Assembly: GCA_019510305.1 (NCBI GenBank)
Contig: JAEKKN010000032.1
Location: forward strand, 124,001 to 188,000
DNA from: Microbacterium sp.
GTDB taxonomy: Bacteria; Actinomycetota; Actinomycetes; Actinomycetales; Microbacteriaceae
Length of the DNA: 64,000 nucleotides
Reading direction: 5' to 3'
In this document: positions 47,141 through 55,944 of the stretch, in pieces
How the letters are laid out: every line of letters begins with the position of its first letter
Numbering within the stretch: position 1 is the first letter of the stretch
The notes under the pieces: model-generated
Databases searched by the model: none
What the model was told of the DNA's origin: nothing
The model's input: the letters and a program-made list of their open reading frames with translations, nothing else
Made by a program: the position numbers and the translations under genes

Positions 47141-48045
47141 TCCTTGAGCCTAGTCATCACCCGCTCCAGCGCCTCGACGACGATCCGCACCGAGCGTCGG
47201 CGCAGATTCTCCGGGCGTGCGAGCACGTCGATGAGGCGATGGGTGCTCACGCCCCGAAGAGGAAGACGGACGATGTCACGGTCGTCGACGCTGCGCGAGG
47301 TGTAGCGCGGCAGCATCCCGAGCACCTCGCCGGCCGCGACGACGGCTGAGACCGCCCCGTAGTCGTTGATGCGGTGGCGCACGTCGACGGCGCGCCCTGT
47401 GACAGCAGAGACGGCGCGCAGGACGTCGTCGGGGGAATAGCCGACACGGCTGGTCACCCAGGGCTGATCGATGACATCGACGGGCTCGACCCAGTCGCGC
47501 GAGGCGAGCGCGTGGGAAGCGGCGACGGCGACGTCGAGTGGCTCGCGGACGAGTGTGAGACTGCGGATGCCGGTGCTCGGCCAAGGATCGGAGTGCTCCA
47601 TGCGATGCGCAAGAACGAGGTCGTAGCGGGCTGTCAGCGCGGGGAAGTCGCTTTGCGCGACGTCCTCGTCGGTGAGCTTCACGGTGAGTGTCGATCCGGT
47701 CTCCGACAGCTCCCTGATGAGGGAGCCGAACAGCGCCTGCCCGGCGCTGTGGAATCCGCTCACGGTCACGACACCGCTCGGCAGGGTCTCGAACGCGTCG
47801 AGAGCGCTCCGCGCTGCCGCCATCGCGTCGATCGCCTCGGTTCCCGCAGCGGCGAGCACTTCGCCGGCGGCGGTCAACGCGAGTCGTCGGCCGTCCTTGC
47901 GCGTGAGTGGAGTGCGAAAGCCCCGCTGAAGTGCGGCCAGATGCTGTGACACTGCCGACGGGGTGACATTCAGTGCGTCTGCGACAGCAGCGGCGCTGCC
48001 CAGCGCGCCGAGCTCGCGCAGAATCTGCAGCTGGTGGATCTCCAT
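47137..48045 (-). CDS. LysR-family transcriptional regulator
   Basis: A 302-residue LysR regulator. The N-terminal HTH (LQILRELGALGSAAAVADALNVTPSAVSQHLAALQRGF, about 6-43) is followed by the effector-binding domain starting near residue 92 (GVVTVSGFHSAGQALFGSLIREL). It is divergent from tdh-kbl and is the natural candidate to control threonine catabolism; it also precedes the M3 peptidase in an operon. Effector unknown. Confidence 0.93.
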   Translation of the reverse strand: MEIHQLQILRELGALGSAAAVADALNVTPSAVSQHLAALQRGFRTPLTRKDGRRLALTAAGEVLAAAGTEAIDAMAAARSALDAFETLPSGVVTVSGFHSAGQALFGSLIRELSETGSTLTVKLTDEDVAQSDFPALTARYDLVLAHRMEHSDPWPSTGIRSLTLVREPLDVAVAASHALASRDWVEPVDVIDQPWVTSRVGYSPDDVLRAVSAVTGRAVDVRHRINDYGAVSAVVAAGEVLGMLPRYTSRSVDDRDIVRLPLRGVSTHRLIDVLARPENLRRRSVRIVVEALERVMTRLKE

Positions 48046-48055
48046 GAGAAGAGTT

Positions 48056-48067
48056 TAGTAACGACTA
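48056..48067. promoter_or_regulatory. Candidate LysR operator in lysR/tdh gap
   Basis: TAGTAACGACTA is an inverted repeat (TAGT/ACTA, 4-nt spacer), close to the LysR T-N11-A pattern, 11 nt upstream of the lysR start. TGATCTACATCA nearby (48093-48104) is a second, similar dyad. The 81-nt divergent gap holds nothing else. Confidence 0.4.
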
Positions 48068-48126
48068 TATGAATGATGCAGAAAGTCCCGATTGATCTAC
48101 ATCATCGGATGCACTGGAATCGGAGC

Positions 48127-49170
48127 ATGAGGGCATTGTTCAAAGCCGAACGGGCACCCGGACTCGAACTCACCGAGCGTCCGGATCCGGTCGCGGGGGC
48201 CGACGAGGTCGTCATCCGCGTCCTGCGCACCGGAATCTGCGGGACTGATCTGCACATACGCCGATGGGACGAGTGGGCGGCGTCTGCCATCTCCGCTCCG
48301 CTGATTCCGGGGCACGAGTTCTACGGCGAGGTCGTGGAGGTGGGCCCGCTCGTGCATGACATCGCGGTGGGCGACCGGGTCTCGGGCGAGGGGCATATCG
48401 TCTGCGGCACCTGCCGCAACTGCCGCGCCGGTCGTCGTCAGATGTGCATTCGCACGATCGGTCTCGGCCTGCAGCGCGACGGCGCCTTCGCCGAGTACCT
48501 CTCGCTGCCGGCGACGAACGTCTGGGTGCATCACGCGGACGTCGCGCCCGAGCTCGGCGCGATCTTCGATCCGCTCGGCAATGCCGTGCACACCGCTCTC
48601 ACCTTCCCGCTCATCGGCGAAGACGTCCTCGTCACCGGCTGCGGCCCGATCGGGCTGATGGCGATCGCCGTGGCCCGTCATGCGGGGGCCCGTTTCATCG
48701 TGGCCACGGATGTCAGCGCACCACGGCTCGAGATGGCGAAGCGGATGGGGGCGGACGAGGTCGTCGACGTCTCCATGCGCGACATCCGAGACGCCCAGCA
48801 CGCCCTCGGCATGCGCGAGGGTTTCGACATCGGGTTCGAGATGAGCGGTGCGGCGACCGCCCTTCCGGCCATGATCGACAACATGAACCATGGCGGACGG
48901 ATCGCGATGCTGGGGCTGCCGAACACAGGATTCGGCGTCGACTGGGGCAAGCTCGTGACGCACATGCTCACCATCAAGGGCATCTACGGTCGCGAGATGT
49001 TCGAGACGTGGAATGCGATGGGCGCGATGCTGCAGACGAGCGCGACGCTGCGCGAGTCGATCGGGCGGGTCATCGCCGAGGTCATCCCGGCGAAGGACTG
49101 GGAGAAGGGCTTCGCCGCGGCGGAGTCGGCGGGAACAGGGAAGATCATCCTCGACTGGACGCGGTTGTAG
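48127..49170 (+). CDS. tdh: L-threonine 3-dehydrogenase
   Basis: Tdh oxidises L-threonine to 2-amino-3-ketobutyrate with NAD. The 347-residue zinc-dependent medium-chain dehydrogenase shows the catalytic-zinc region [10 protein letters not shown] and GHEFYGEV, the structural zinc cysteines [26 protein letters not shown], and the Rossmann [18 protein letters not shown]. Immediate pairing with kbl fixes it as threonine dehydrogenase rather than another alcohol dehydrogenase. Start ATG at 48127 follows CGGAGC. Confidence 0.95.
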   Translation: MRALFKAERAPGLELTERPDPVAGADEVVIRVLRTGICGTDLHIRRWDEWAASAISAPLIPGHEFYGEVVEVGPLVHDIAVGDRVSGEGHIVCGTCRNCRAGRRQMCIRTIGLGLQRDGAFAEYLSLPATNVWVHHADVAPELGAIFDPLGNAVHTALTFPLIGEDVLVTGCGPIGLMAIAVARHAGARFIVATDVSAPRLEMAKRMGADEVVDVSMRDIRDAQHALGMREGFDIGFEMSGAATALPAMIDNMNHGGRIAMLGLPNTGFGVDWGKLVTHMLTIKGIYGREMFETWNAMGAMLQTSATLRESIGRVIAEVIPAKDWEKGFAAAESAGTGKIILDWTRL

Positions 49171-49188
49171 AAGAAGACGGAGTTTGTG

Positions 49189-50367
49189 ATGTACGGAACA
49201 TTTCAGAAGCACGTGACGGCGGAACTCGCAAGCATCGAGGAAGCAGGTCTCACGAAGCACGAGCGCGGCATCCGCGGACCGCAGAGCGCCGAGATCATCG
49301 CGGACGGCGCGGAGGTGCTGAACTTCTGCGCGAACAATTACCTCGGTCTCGCCGACGACCCCCGGATCCTCTCCGCAGCCAAGGGGGCGCTCGACGAGTG
49401 GGGCTATGGACTCGCCAGTGTGCGATTCATCTGCGGCACTCAGGAGCAGCATCTCGAGCTCGAGCGTCGGCTTTCCGGCTTCCTCGGCACGGATGATGCG
49501 ATCCTGTTCTCATCGTGCTTCGACGCCAACGGGGGAGTGTTCGAGACGCTCTTCGGCCCGGAGGATGCGATCATCTCCGACGAGTTGAACCACGCCTCGA
49601 TCATCGACGGCGTCCGGCTGTCCAAAGCTCGTCGCCTCCGCTACCGCAACCGCGACATGGCCGACCTCGAAGAGCAGCTGAAGGCCGCATCCGATGCGCG
49701 ATTCCGCGTGGTTGTCACCGACGGCGTGTTCTCGATGGACGGGTACATCGCACCTCTCGCGGAGATCTGCGATCTCGCCGAGCGGTACGACGCGCTCGTC
49801 TTCGTCGACGACTCGCACGCTGTCGGCTTCGTGGGCGAGAACGGCCGTGGCACTCCGGAACTCTGCGGCGTCGCCGATCGCATCGACATCTACACCGGCA
49901 CGTTCGGCAAGGCGCTCGGCGGGGCGTCCGGAGGCTACGTCGCCTCGCACTCCGACATCGTCGCACTGCTGCGCCAGCGCTCGCGGCCCTATCTCTTCTC
50001 GAACACTCTCGCCCCGGCGATCGTCGCCGGCACGCTGACTGCGCTCGATCTCGTCGAGGCATCGGCCGACGCGCGAGCACGACTGCGCGAGAACGCCGCG
50101 CTGTTCCGCGAGCGCATGGGCGCCGAGGGCTTCGAACTCCTGCCGGGGGAGCACCCGATCGTTCCGGTCATGTTCGGAGATGCCGCGTTGACCGCGCGCA
50201 TCGCGACGGAGATGCAGGCACAGGGTGTCTACGTCACCGCCTTCAGCTACCCCGTCGTCCCTAGAGGGCTCGCCCGGATCCGTGTGCAGCTGTCAGCGGC
50301 GCACACGACTGAGCAGATCGAGCGCTGCGTGGCCGCGTTCGTCGCCGCTCGGGCATCTGTGAGCTGA
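49189..50367 (+). CDS. kbl: 2-amino-3-ketobutyrate CoA ligase
   Basis: Kbl, a PLP enzyme, cleaves 2-amino-3-ketobutyrate with CoA to glycine and acetyl-CoA, completing the Tdh pathway. The 392-residue protein has [49 protein letters not shown] and the PLP-lysine motif [14 protein letters not shown] (Lys about 242). The ATG at 49189 is preferred; an adjacent in-frame GTG at 49186 would add one residue. It is 18 nt after tdh. Confidence 0.96.
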   Translation: MYGTFQKHVTAELASIEEAGLTKHERGIRGPQSAEIIADGAEVLNFCANNYLGLADDPRILSAAKGALDEWGYGLASVRFICGTQEQHLELERRLSGFLGTDDAILFSSCFDANGGVFETLFGPEDAIISDELNHASIIDGVRLSKARRLRYRNRDMADLEEQLKAASDARFRVVVTDGVFSMDGYIAPLAEICDLAERYDALVFVDDSHAVGFVGENGRGTPELCGVADRIDIYTGTFGKALGGASGGYVASHSDIVALLRQRSRPYLFSNTLAPAIVAGTLTALDLVEASADARARLRENAALFRERMGAEGFELLPGEHPIVPVMFGDAALTARIATEMQAQGVYVTAFSYPVVPRGLARIRVQLSAAHTTEQIERCVAAFVAARASVS

Positions 50368-50378
50368 TTCGGGCAACA

Positions 50379-50424
50379 TGCAAAGGAATCCTTGCAAAGA
50401 TATCTTTGCAATGGTATCTTTGCA
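50379..50424. promoter_or_regulatory. Tandem palindromic operator array for ArsR-type regulator
   Basis: Three 18-bp dyads start at 50379, 50393 and 50407, a 14-nt period in which neighbours share TGCA. The middle one, TGCAAAGATATCTTTGCA, is a perfect palindrome; the outer two are imperfect. The array covers the -35-like TTGCAA (50392-50397) and the -10 TATCTT (50415-50420, 17-nt spacing), which ends 7 nt before the ATG at 50428. Binding would block transcription of the leaderless arsR-type gene. Confidence 0.8.
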
Positions 50425-50427
50425 TAC

Positions 50428-51036
50428 ATGACGACGAACGAAGAAGGTCGCACTCTCGACTCCGGAGCGCTGAAGGCGCTGGCGCACCCGCTGCGGGTGC
50501 GGATCTACGATCTCCTCAGTGAGCGGGGGCCGCAGACGGCCAGCACTCTGGCCGCGCTGATCGGGGAGACGTCCGGCGCCACCAGCTACCACCTTCGCGC
50601 GCTCGCGTCACACGACCTCATCCGCGAGGTCGCCGGTCGAGGCACGGCGCGCGAACGCTGGTGGGAACGTCCGAAGGGGCGCATCAATCTTCCCGGTCCT
50701 GACGAGCAGATGTCGCCGTCGAACCGGGCGGCCGCGCAGATCGTCACGTCCGAGTTCTTCCGGCTGCGTCACCGGACGCTCATGGACTACCTGAACCGAT
50801 CGAGCGCCGACGTGCCGGAGGGCTGGGAAGATGCCGGGCTCGTCATGACGACGATGCTCGACCTCACCCCTGAGCAGATGGGCGCCGTCAAGGCGGAGCT
50901 CACCGCGGTGATCGACGCCGCCATCGAACGGTACCGCGGGCAGGAGACGCTGCCCGGAACGCGACGCGTGACTCTGCGCGCCGAGATATTCGACCTTCCG
51001 ACGGCGAACAGCCGCCAGACGATGCCAGAGGAGTGA
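50428..51036 (+). CDS. ArsR/HTH_20-type winged-helix regulator
   Basis: A 202-residue regulator. The N-terminal winged helix reads LKALAHPLRVRIYDLLSERGPQTASTLAALIGETSGATSYHLRALASHDLIREVAGRGTARERWWERPKGRI (about 12-85), typical of HTH_20/ArsR proteins. The C-terminal half is helical and unassigned. No metal-binding Cys pattern is present, so it is unlikely to be a metal sensor. Such genes often sit next to an MFS exporter, but only a 72-residue ORF follows here. Autoregulation through the upstream palindrome array is likely. Confidence 0.88.
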   Translation: MTTNEEGRTLDSGALKALAHPLRVRIYDLLSERGPQTASTLAALIGETSGATSYHLRALASHDLIREVAGRGTARERWWERPKGRINLPGPDEQMSPSNRAAAQIVTSEFFRLRHRTLMDYLNRSSADVPEGWEDAGLVMTTMLDLTPEQMGAVKAELTAVIDAAIERYRGQETLPGTRRVTLRAEIFDLPTANSRQTMPEE

Positions 51037-51038
51037 TC

Positions 51039-51257
51039 ATGACCACCGCAACGCTTCGACTCGCGACACCGACCCCCTTCGAGCGCGTCCTGCAGAGTGT
51101 CGCCCGCGGACTCTCCCAGCACGTCGAGCGCCGTGTAGCCGCGCGCGCCGCGCGCCGGGAGATCGCCTTCGACATGCTGCGCGAACAGCAGGCGCGACGC
51201 CACGATCCCCGTGAGGTGGAGCATCTGCTCGCGTCTGCGGGTCTCCCGCGCCGCTGA
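51039..51257 (+). CDS. Small hypothetical protein
   Basis: A 72-residue, Arg/Ala-rich, probably helical protein (HVERRVAARAARREIAFDMLREQQARRHDPREVEHLLASAGLPRR). It starts 2 nt after the ArsR-type gene stop, with GAGGAG placed as Shine-Dalgarno, so it is co-transcribed with the regulator. I recognise no family and it has no membrane segment. Confidence 0.6.
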   Translation: MTTATLRLATPTPFERVLQSVARGLSQHVERRVAARAARREIAFDMLREQQARRHDPREVEHLLASAGLPRR

Positions 51258-51291
51258 CCGCGCGCCCCTTCCCGATGCGCGACGTCGGTCG

Positions 51292-51504
51292 TCAGTCCTC
51301 GAAGGGGCGGGAGACGACGCCGGATGCGGTCTGAAGGACTTCCCAGCCGGCGTCGAGTTCCGCGATCGCGCGTCCTTCGAGCCAGGTGAGGGTCCAATGC
51401 CCGCTCAGTCCACGCGCTTCCACCTCGGCGATCGCCGGGCGGAGAGCTGCGGGGACCGAAGCAGGCGGCTCCGATCCGGTCGCCCAGCGCGTGCCCAGCT
51501 GCAT
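51292..51504 (-). CDS. Small hypothetical protein coupled to valS
   Basis: A 70-residue protein (MQLGTRWATGSEPPASVPAALRPAIAEVEARG...WTLTWLEGRAIAELDAGWEVLQ). Its ATG overlaps the valS stop (ATGA), indicating translational coupling. I cannot assign a domain; similar small ORFs follow valS in related genomes as far as I recall. It converges with the small ORF downstream of the ArsR-type gene, 34 nt apart, with no clear terminator in the gap. Confidence 0.65.
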   Translation of the reverse strand: MQLGTRWATGSEPPASVPAALRPAIAEVEARGLSGHWTLTWLEGRAIAELDAGWEVLQTASGVVSRPFED

Positions 51505-54098
51505 CAGGCGCCCTCGACCGGAGCGAGTTCGATCGCCGTGACGGCGAAGGCCTCGGCTTCGGTGAACTCGAGCTGCTCGATGCAACCCACCGCACGAAGG
51601 TCGTCGGCAGCCGCGCGCAGGGCATCGAGCTTGGCCGACGGCGCGGCGATCGCGGCCCGTGAGACGGGGGTCTTCTGAGAGGCCTTGGCCTCGGTCTTCG
51701 CGCGGCGGATGCCGATAAGCGCTTCACTCGCCGCCGACAGCACCGCGGGGTCACCCTCGATGCCGAGCGGCTCGGGCCAGGATGCCGTGTGCACCGACCC
51801 CTCCTCGAACCACGACCACACCTCTTCGGTCGCGAAGGAGAGGATCGGTGCGAGCAGGCGGAGCAGGGTCGACAGGGCCAGGCGCAGCGCGAGGGCGGCG
51901 GATGCCTGTCCCACGTCGTTCTGGTTGTACGCGCGCTCTTTCACGAGCTCGAGGTAGTCGTCGCAGAACGTCCAGAAGAAGGCCTCGGTGACTTCGAGCG
52001 CCTTCGCCTGGTCGTAGTTCTCGTATGCCTTCGTGGCTTCGGCGATCACGGAGTCGAGCGCCGTGAGCATCGATGCGTCCAGCGCATGAGTGACCTGGGC
52101 GCCCTCCGGCACGGGGAAGGACAGCACGAACTTCGCCGCGTTGAGGACCTTGATGGCCAGGCGGCGGCCGATCTTGACCTGCGTGGGATTCTGCGGGTCG
52201 AACGCCGCGTCCATGCCGAGCCGGCTCGACGCTGACCAGTACCGCACAGCGTCCGACCCATGCGTGTCGAGGATGTCCGCCGGCGTCACCACGTTGCCCT
52301 TGGACTTCGACATCTTCTTGCGGTCGGGGTCGACGATGAAGCCGCTGATCGCGGCGTTGCGCCATGGCGAGCGGCCGTCCTCGAGCGTCGAGCGCAGCAT
52401 GGTCGAGAAGAGCCAGGTGCGGATGATGTCCTGTCCCTGCGGGCGCAGGTCGAACGGGGCGGTGAGCTGCCACAGCTCATCGTCGCGCTGCCATCCACCC
52501 GCCAGCTGGGGAGTGAGCGAGGAAGTCGCCCACGTGTCGAGGATGTCGGCTTCGGCCTCGAAGCCGCCAGGCACGCCGCGCTGGTCCTCGGCGAACCCGT
52601 CGGGCACGTCGGTCGTCGGGTCGATCGGCAGAGCCGCGTGGTCAGGCGTCAGCACGCGGGCGTAGTCGCGCTCGCCGTTCTCGTCGAGCGCGTACCACAG
52701 CGGGATCGGCACGCCGAAGAAGCGCTGGCGAGACACCAGCCAGTCGCCGGTGAGACCGCCGACCCAGTTCTCGTAGCGCACGCGCATGAAGTCGGGGTGC
52801 CAGGCGAGTTCATTGCCGTGCGCGATCAGCCGGTCGCGCAGTTCTGCGTCGCGAGCGCCGTTGCGGATGTACCACTGGCGTGTCGACACGATCTCGAGCG
52901 GGCGGTCGCCCTTCTCGAAGAACTTCACGGCGTGGTTGAACGGCTTGCCGACGGCGGTCATGTCGCCGGTCTCCTGCAGCTTCTCCACGATCTCCTTGCG
53001 AGCGGAGAACACCGTCTTGCCGGCGAGGTGCTCCTCGTACCAGGCACGGGCGTCTGCCGATCCGACCAGGGAGGGCGCCTCGGGGAGGAATCGTCCGTCG
53101 AGGCCGATCGTGGTCATGTTCGGCAGATCACGGCCATCGGCGGTGCGCAGCTCGCGCCACCAGATGATGTCGGTCACGTCGCCGAAGGTGCAGACCATCG
53201 CCGCGCCCGTGCCCTTGTCGGCGAGGGCGAGGTGGTGACCGTGGATCTCGATCTCCGCGTCGAAGAACGGCGTCTTGACCTTCGTGCCGATCAGATGCTT
53301 GTGCGGACCCTCGGGGTGCGTCACGATCGCGATGCAGGCGGGAAGAAGCTCGGGCCGTGTGGTCTCGATCGTGATCGCGCCGCTGCCGTCGGCGAACGGG
53401 AAATCGATCGTGTGATACGCCGCCTGCTGATCGCGGTCCTCGAGCTCCGCCTGCGCGATCGCCGAGCGGAAGTCGATGTCCCAGAGCGTGGGCGCCAGCG
53501 CCTGATAGGCCTCGCCGCGCTCGATGTTGCGCAGGAAGGCGAGCTGGCTCTGACGGATCGTGTCGTCGGAGATGGTGCGGTACGTCTGCGTCCAGTCCAC
53601 GCTCAGTCCGAGCTGGCGGAAGAGCGCCTCGAACTGCTTCTCGTCCTCGACGGTCAGCCGCTCGCACAGCTCGATGAAGTTGCGGCGGCTGATCGGCTTC
53701 TGGTCGGCTGCGCGCGACGACTTGTTGTCGCCGCCCTCGAACGGCGGAGCGAAGTCGGGGTCGTAGGGGAGCGAGGGATCGCAGCGGACGCCGTAGTAGT
53801 TCTGCACACGACGCTCGGTGGGCAGGCCGTTGTCGTCCCAGCCCATCGGGTAGAAGACCGTCTTGCCGCGCATGCGCTCGAAGCGCGCCTTGATGTCGGT
53901 GTGGGTGTACGAGAACACGTGACCGATGTGGAGGGAGCCGGATGCCGTCGGCGGGGGCGTGTCGATCGAATACACGCCGTCGCGGCCCGACTGCGCGGCG
54001 CGGATGCGGTCGAACAGGTACGTGCCCTGCTCGGACCACGCCTCGTTCCACTTCGCTTCGAGACCTTCGAGTGCGGGCTTGTCGGGAATCACGGACAT
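51504..54098 (-). CDS. valS: Valyl-tRNA synthetase
   Basis: ValRS charges tRNA-Val. The 864-residue class I synthetase has the HIGH motif in SGSLHIGHVFSYTHTDI (about 50), the editing domain with ETTRPELLPACIAIVTHPE, and KMSKSKGNVV near residue 600, followed by YWSASSRLGMD. The start ATG at 54098 gives MSVIPDKPALEGLEAKWNEAW; the longer open frame upstream is not conserved. The 864-residue form corresponds to the actinobacterial ValRS without extra domains. Confidence 0.97.
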   Translation of the reverse strand: MSVIPDKPALEGLEAKWNEAWSEQGTYLFDRIRAAQSGRDGVYSIDTPPPTASGSLHIGHVFSYTHTDIKARFERMRGKTVFYPMGWDDNGLPTERRVQNYYGVRCDPSLPYDPDFAPPFEGGDNKSSRAADQKPISRRNFIELCERLTVEDEKQFEALFRQLGLSVDWTQTYRTISDDTIRQSQLAFLRNIERGEAYQALAPTLWDIDFRSAIAQAELEDRDQQAAYHTIDFPFADGSGAITIETTRPELLPACIAIVTHPEGPHKHLIGTKVKTPFFDAEIEIHGHHLALADKGTGAAMVCTFGDVTDIIWWRELRTADGRDLPNMTTIGLDGRFLPEAPSLVGSADARAWYEEHLAGKTVFSARKEIVEKLQETGDMTAVGKPFNHAVKFFEKGDRPLEIVSTRQWYIRNGARDAELRDRLIAHGNELAWHPDFMRVRYENWVGGLTGDWLVSRQRFFGVPIPLWYALDENGERDYARVLTPDHAALPIDPTTDVPDGFAEDQRGVPGGFEAEADILDTWATSSLTPQLAGGWQRDDELWQLTAPFDLRPQGQDIIRTWLFSTMLRSTLEDGRSPWRNAAISGFIVDPDRKKMSKSKGNVVTPADILDTHGSDAVRYWSASSRLGMDAAFDPQNPTQVKIGRRLAIKVLNAAKFVLSFPVPEGAQVTHALDASMLTALDSVIAEATKAYENYDQAKALEVTEAFFWTFCDDYLELVKERAYNQNDVGQASAALALRLALSTLLRLLAPILSFATEEVWSWFEEGSVHTASWPEPLGIEGDPAVLSAASEALIGIRRAKTEAKASQKTPVSRAAIAAPSAKLDALRAAADDLRAVGCIEQLEFTEAEAFAVTAIELAPVEGA

Positions 54099-54164
54099 AA
54101 GGGAGGTCTCCTCGAGCGATGTATACGGCACTGTGTGAGCGTGCCTGAGTGTGGATGTGCTCCC

Positions 54165-54170
54165 AGTGTA
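54165..54170 (-). promoter_or_regulatory. -10 element for valS
   Basis: TACACT on the minus strand would give a leader of about 60 nt. No T-box sequence is visible in it, in contrast to ileS. Confidence 0.45.
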
Positions 54171-54221
54171 CCGACCGCGTAACGACCGGGCCGTACATCG
54201 ACCGGGTCCAAGAATCGGCCG

Positions 54222-54227
54222 TAGAAT
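54222..54227 (+). promoter_or_regulatory. -10 element for the peptide ABC importer operon
   Basis: TAGAAT would give a leader of about 30 nt containing GAGGA before the ATG at 54264. Confidence 0.5.
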
Positions 54228-54263
54228 CGGAGCATCCCGAATCGAACTTCCTGAGGAATCGTC

Positions 54264-55883
54264 ATGCCTGCACGCCTCACGCGTCGCCTCCTTCCCCTCG
54301 CCGCGATCGCCGCGGCATCCGCACTCGTCCTGAGCGCCTGTGCGCCATCCGCCGGAGGGGAGAGCGGTGGCGACGAACTCGTATGGTCGATCGAAGGTGC
54401 GAATCTCTCGGCCGGGCACATGGATCCGCAGGTGAGCCAGCTCGACGTCTCGGGAATGGTTCAGCGCGCAGTGCTCGACTCGCTCGTCTTCCAGGAGGAC
54501 GACGGCAGCTTCTCACCGTGGCTCGCCACGAAGTGGGACGTCTCTCCGGACAGCACCGAGTACACCTTCACGCTCCGCGACGATGTGACCTTCACCGACG
54601 GCGAGAAGTTCGACGCGGCCGCCGTCAAGGCGAACTTCGACCGCATCGTCGACCCCGAGACCGAATCGGCACAGGCGGCCAGCATGCTCGGCGCCGACTT
54701 CTACGACGGCACCGAGGTGATCGACGACTACACGGTGAAGGTCAGCTTCACGCAGCCGTACGCACCGTTCCTGCAGACGGCGAGCACGCCGCAGCTCGGC
54801 TTCTACTCGCCGAAGGTTCTGAAGGAGTCGGCCGACAAGCTCAAGGCCGGCGGCCCCGGCATCACAGTCGGCACCGGCCCCTTCGAACTGACCGAGTACA
54901 CGCCCGACCAGGAGATCGTGTACACGCGCAACGACGACTACGCCTGGGGCCCGGGCCAGGAAGGCTCGAAGGCCCCGAAGTTCGAGACGCTCCGCGTGGA
55001 GATCCAGCCCGAGGCGTCGGTGCGCACGGGCGTCATCGAGAGCGGCGAGTCCGATCTCGCCAGCAACGTGCCGCCGAACCTCGTGGCGGGCCTCGATGAC
55101 GCGATCACGGTCGACTCCGTCGAGTACCCCGGTCTGCCGTACTCGCTGTACCTGAACGAGAAGTACGGCGTCTTCGCCGACGAGAAGGTGCGGCAGGCGT
55201 TCTCCCGCGGAATCGACATCGACGCAGCCGTCGACGAGATCTACTTCGGACAGTTCCCGCGCGCGTGGAGCGTCCTCGGGTCGACCACACCCGGCTACGA
55301 CGCCTCTCTCGAGGGAACCTGGCCCTTCGACCAGGATGCGGCGAACACTCTTCTGGACGAGGCAGGCTGGACCGCACGCGACGCCGACGGCATCCGCATG
55401 AAGGACGGCAAGCGCCTGTCCGTCCGCTGGATCGCGTGGACCCCGATCCCCGACGACCGCGCCGCTCTCGCGAACGCGATCCAGTCGGATCTCAAGGAGA
55501 TCGGCTTCGAGGTCGTACGCGAGGAGCTCGAGCCCGGCGCCTACAACGAGCAGTACGGACCCAAGACGTTCGATCTGACCGATTGGGGCTTCTCGGGCGT
55601 CGACCCCGACTTCCTGCGCAATCACCTGCACACCGACGGGTTCCAGAACGCCTCGCAGGTCTCCGATCCGGCGCTCGACGCACTGCTCGAAGACGCTGTG
55701 GCCACGAGCGATCAGGGCGCCCGTGACGAGCTCTACACCGAGGTGCAGCAGTGGAATGCGCAGCACGTCGCGATCGTGCCTCTCTACAGCCCCTCGGCGA
55801 TCACCGCCGTGGGCGAGCGCGTCAAGGGACTCGACTACGACCTGTACGGCCGGCCGCTGTTCTACGATGTGAGCGTCGGCTGA
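54264..55883 (+). CDS. ABC transporter substrate-binding lipoprotein, family 5
   Basis: A 539-residue extracytoplasmic binding protein of the oligopeptide/dipeptide/nickel family. It has a signal peptide with lipobox LSAC (Cys26). The SBP_bac_5 body shows DSLVFQEDDGSFSPWLATKWDVSPDSTEYTFTLRDDVTFTDGEKFDAAAVKANFDRI, the family's most conserved block, and VRQAFSRGIDIDAAVDEIYFGQ later. It is anchored outside the membrane and hands substrate to the permeases encoded next. Oligopeptides are the usual substrate, but other compounds are possible. Confidence 0.93.
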   Translation: MPARLTRRLLPLAAIAAASALVLSACAPSAGGESGGDELVWSIEGANLSAGHMDPQVSQLDVSGMVQRAVLDSLVFQEDDGSFSPWLATKWDVSPDSTEYTFTLRDDVTFTDGEKFDAAAVKANFDRIVDPETESAQAASMLGADFYDGTEVIDDYTVKVSFTQPYAPFLQTASTPQLGFYSPKVLKESADKLKAGGPGITVGTGPFELTEYTPDQEIVYTRNDDYAWGPGQEGSKAPKFETLRVEIQPEASVRTGVIESGESDLASNVPPNLVAGLDDAITVDSVEYPGLPYSLYLNEKYGVFADEKVRQAFSRGIDIDAAVDEIYFGQFPRAWSVLGSTTPGYDASLEGTWPFDQDAANTLLDEAGWTARDADGIRMKDGKRLSVRWIAWTPIPDDRAALANAIQSDLKEIGFEVVREELEPGAYNEQYGPKTFDLTDWGFSGVDPDFLRNHLHTDGFQNASQVSDPALDALLEDAVATSDQGARDELYTEVQQWNAQHVAIVPLYSPSAITAVGERVKGLDYDLYGRPLFYDVSVG

Positions 55884-55891
55884 ACCCCAGC

Positions 55892-55942
55892 GGTCGTTGA
55901 GCGAGCACAGCGGGCGCCGTACCGAGCGAGCGGAGCGAGTCG
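55892..55942. repeat. Short interspersed repeat in ABC operon spacer
   Basis: GGTCGTTGAGCGAGCACAG is followed 29 nt later by a related CGAGCGAGCGGAGCGAGTCG. The first unit shares GGTCG(T/C)TGAGC with the reverse complement of a segment inside ileS (61381-61401). It fills the gap between the binding-protein and permease genes and could be read as codons from a TTG at 55897. Confidence 0.5.
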
Positions 55943-55944
55943 GA

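Noticed and set aside
55897..55944. Longer N-terminus for the DppB-type permease from TTG 55897
   Set aside because: The extra 16 codons translate the interspersed repeat and are not permease-like; GTG 55945 fits the family start.
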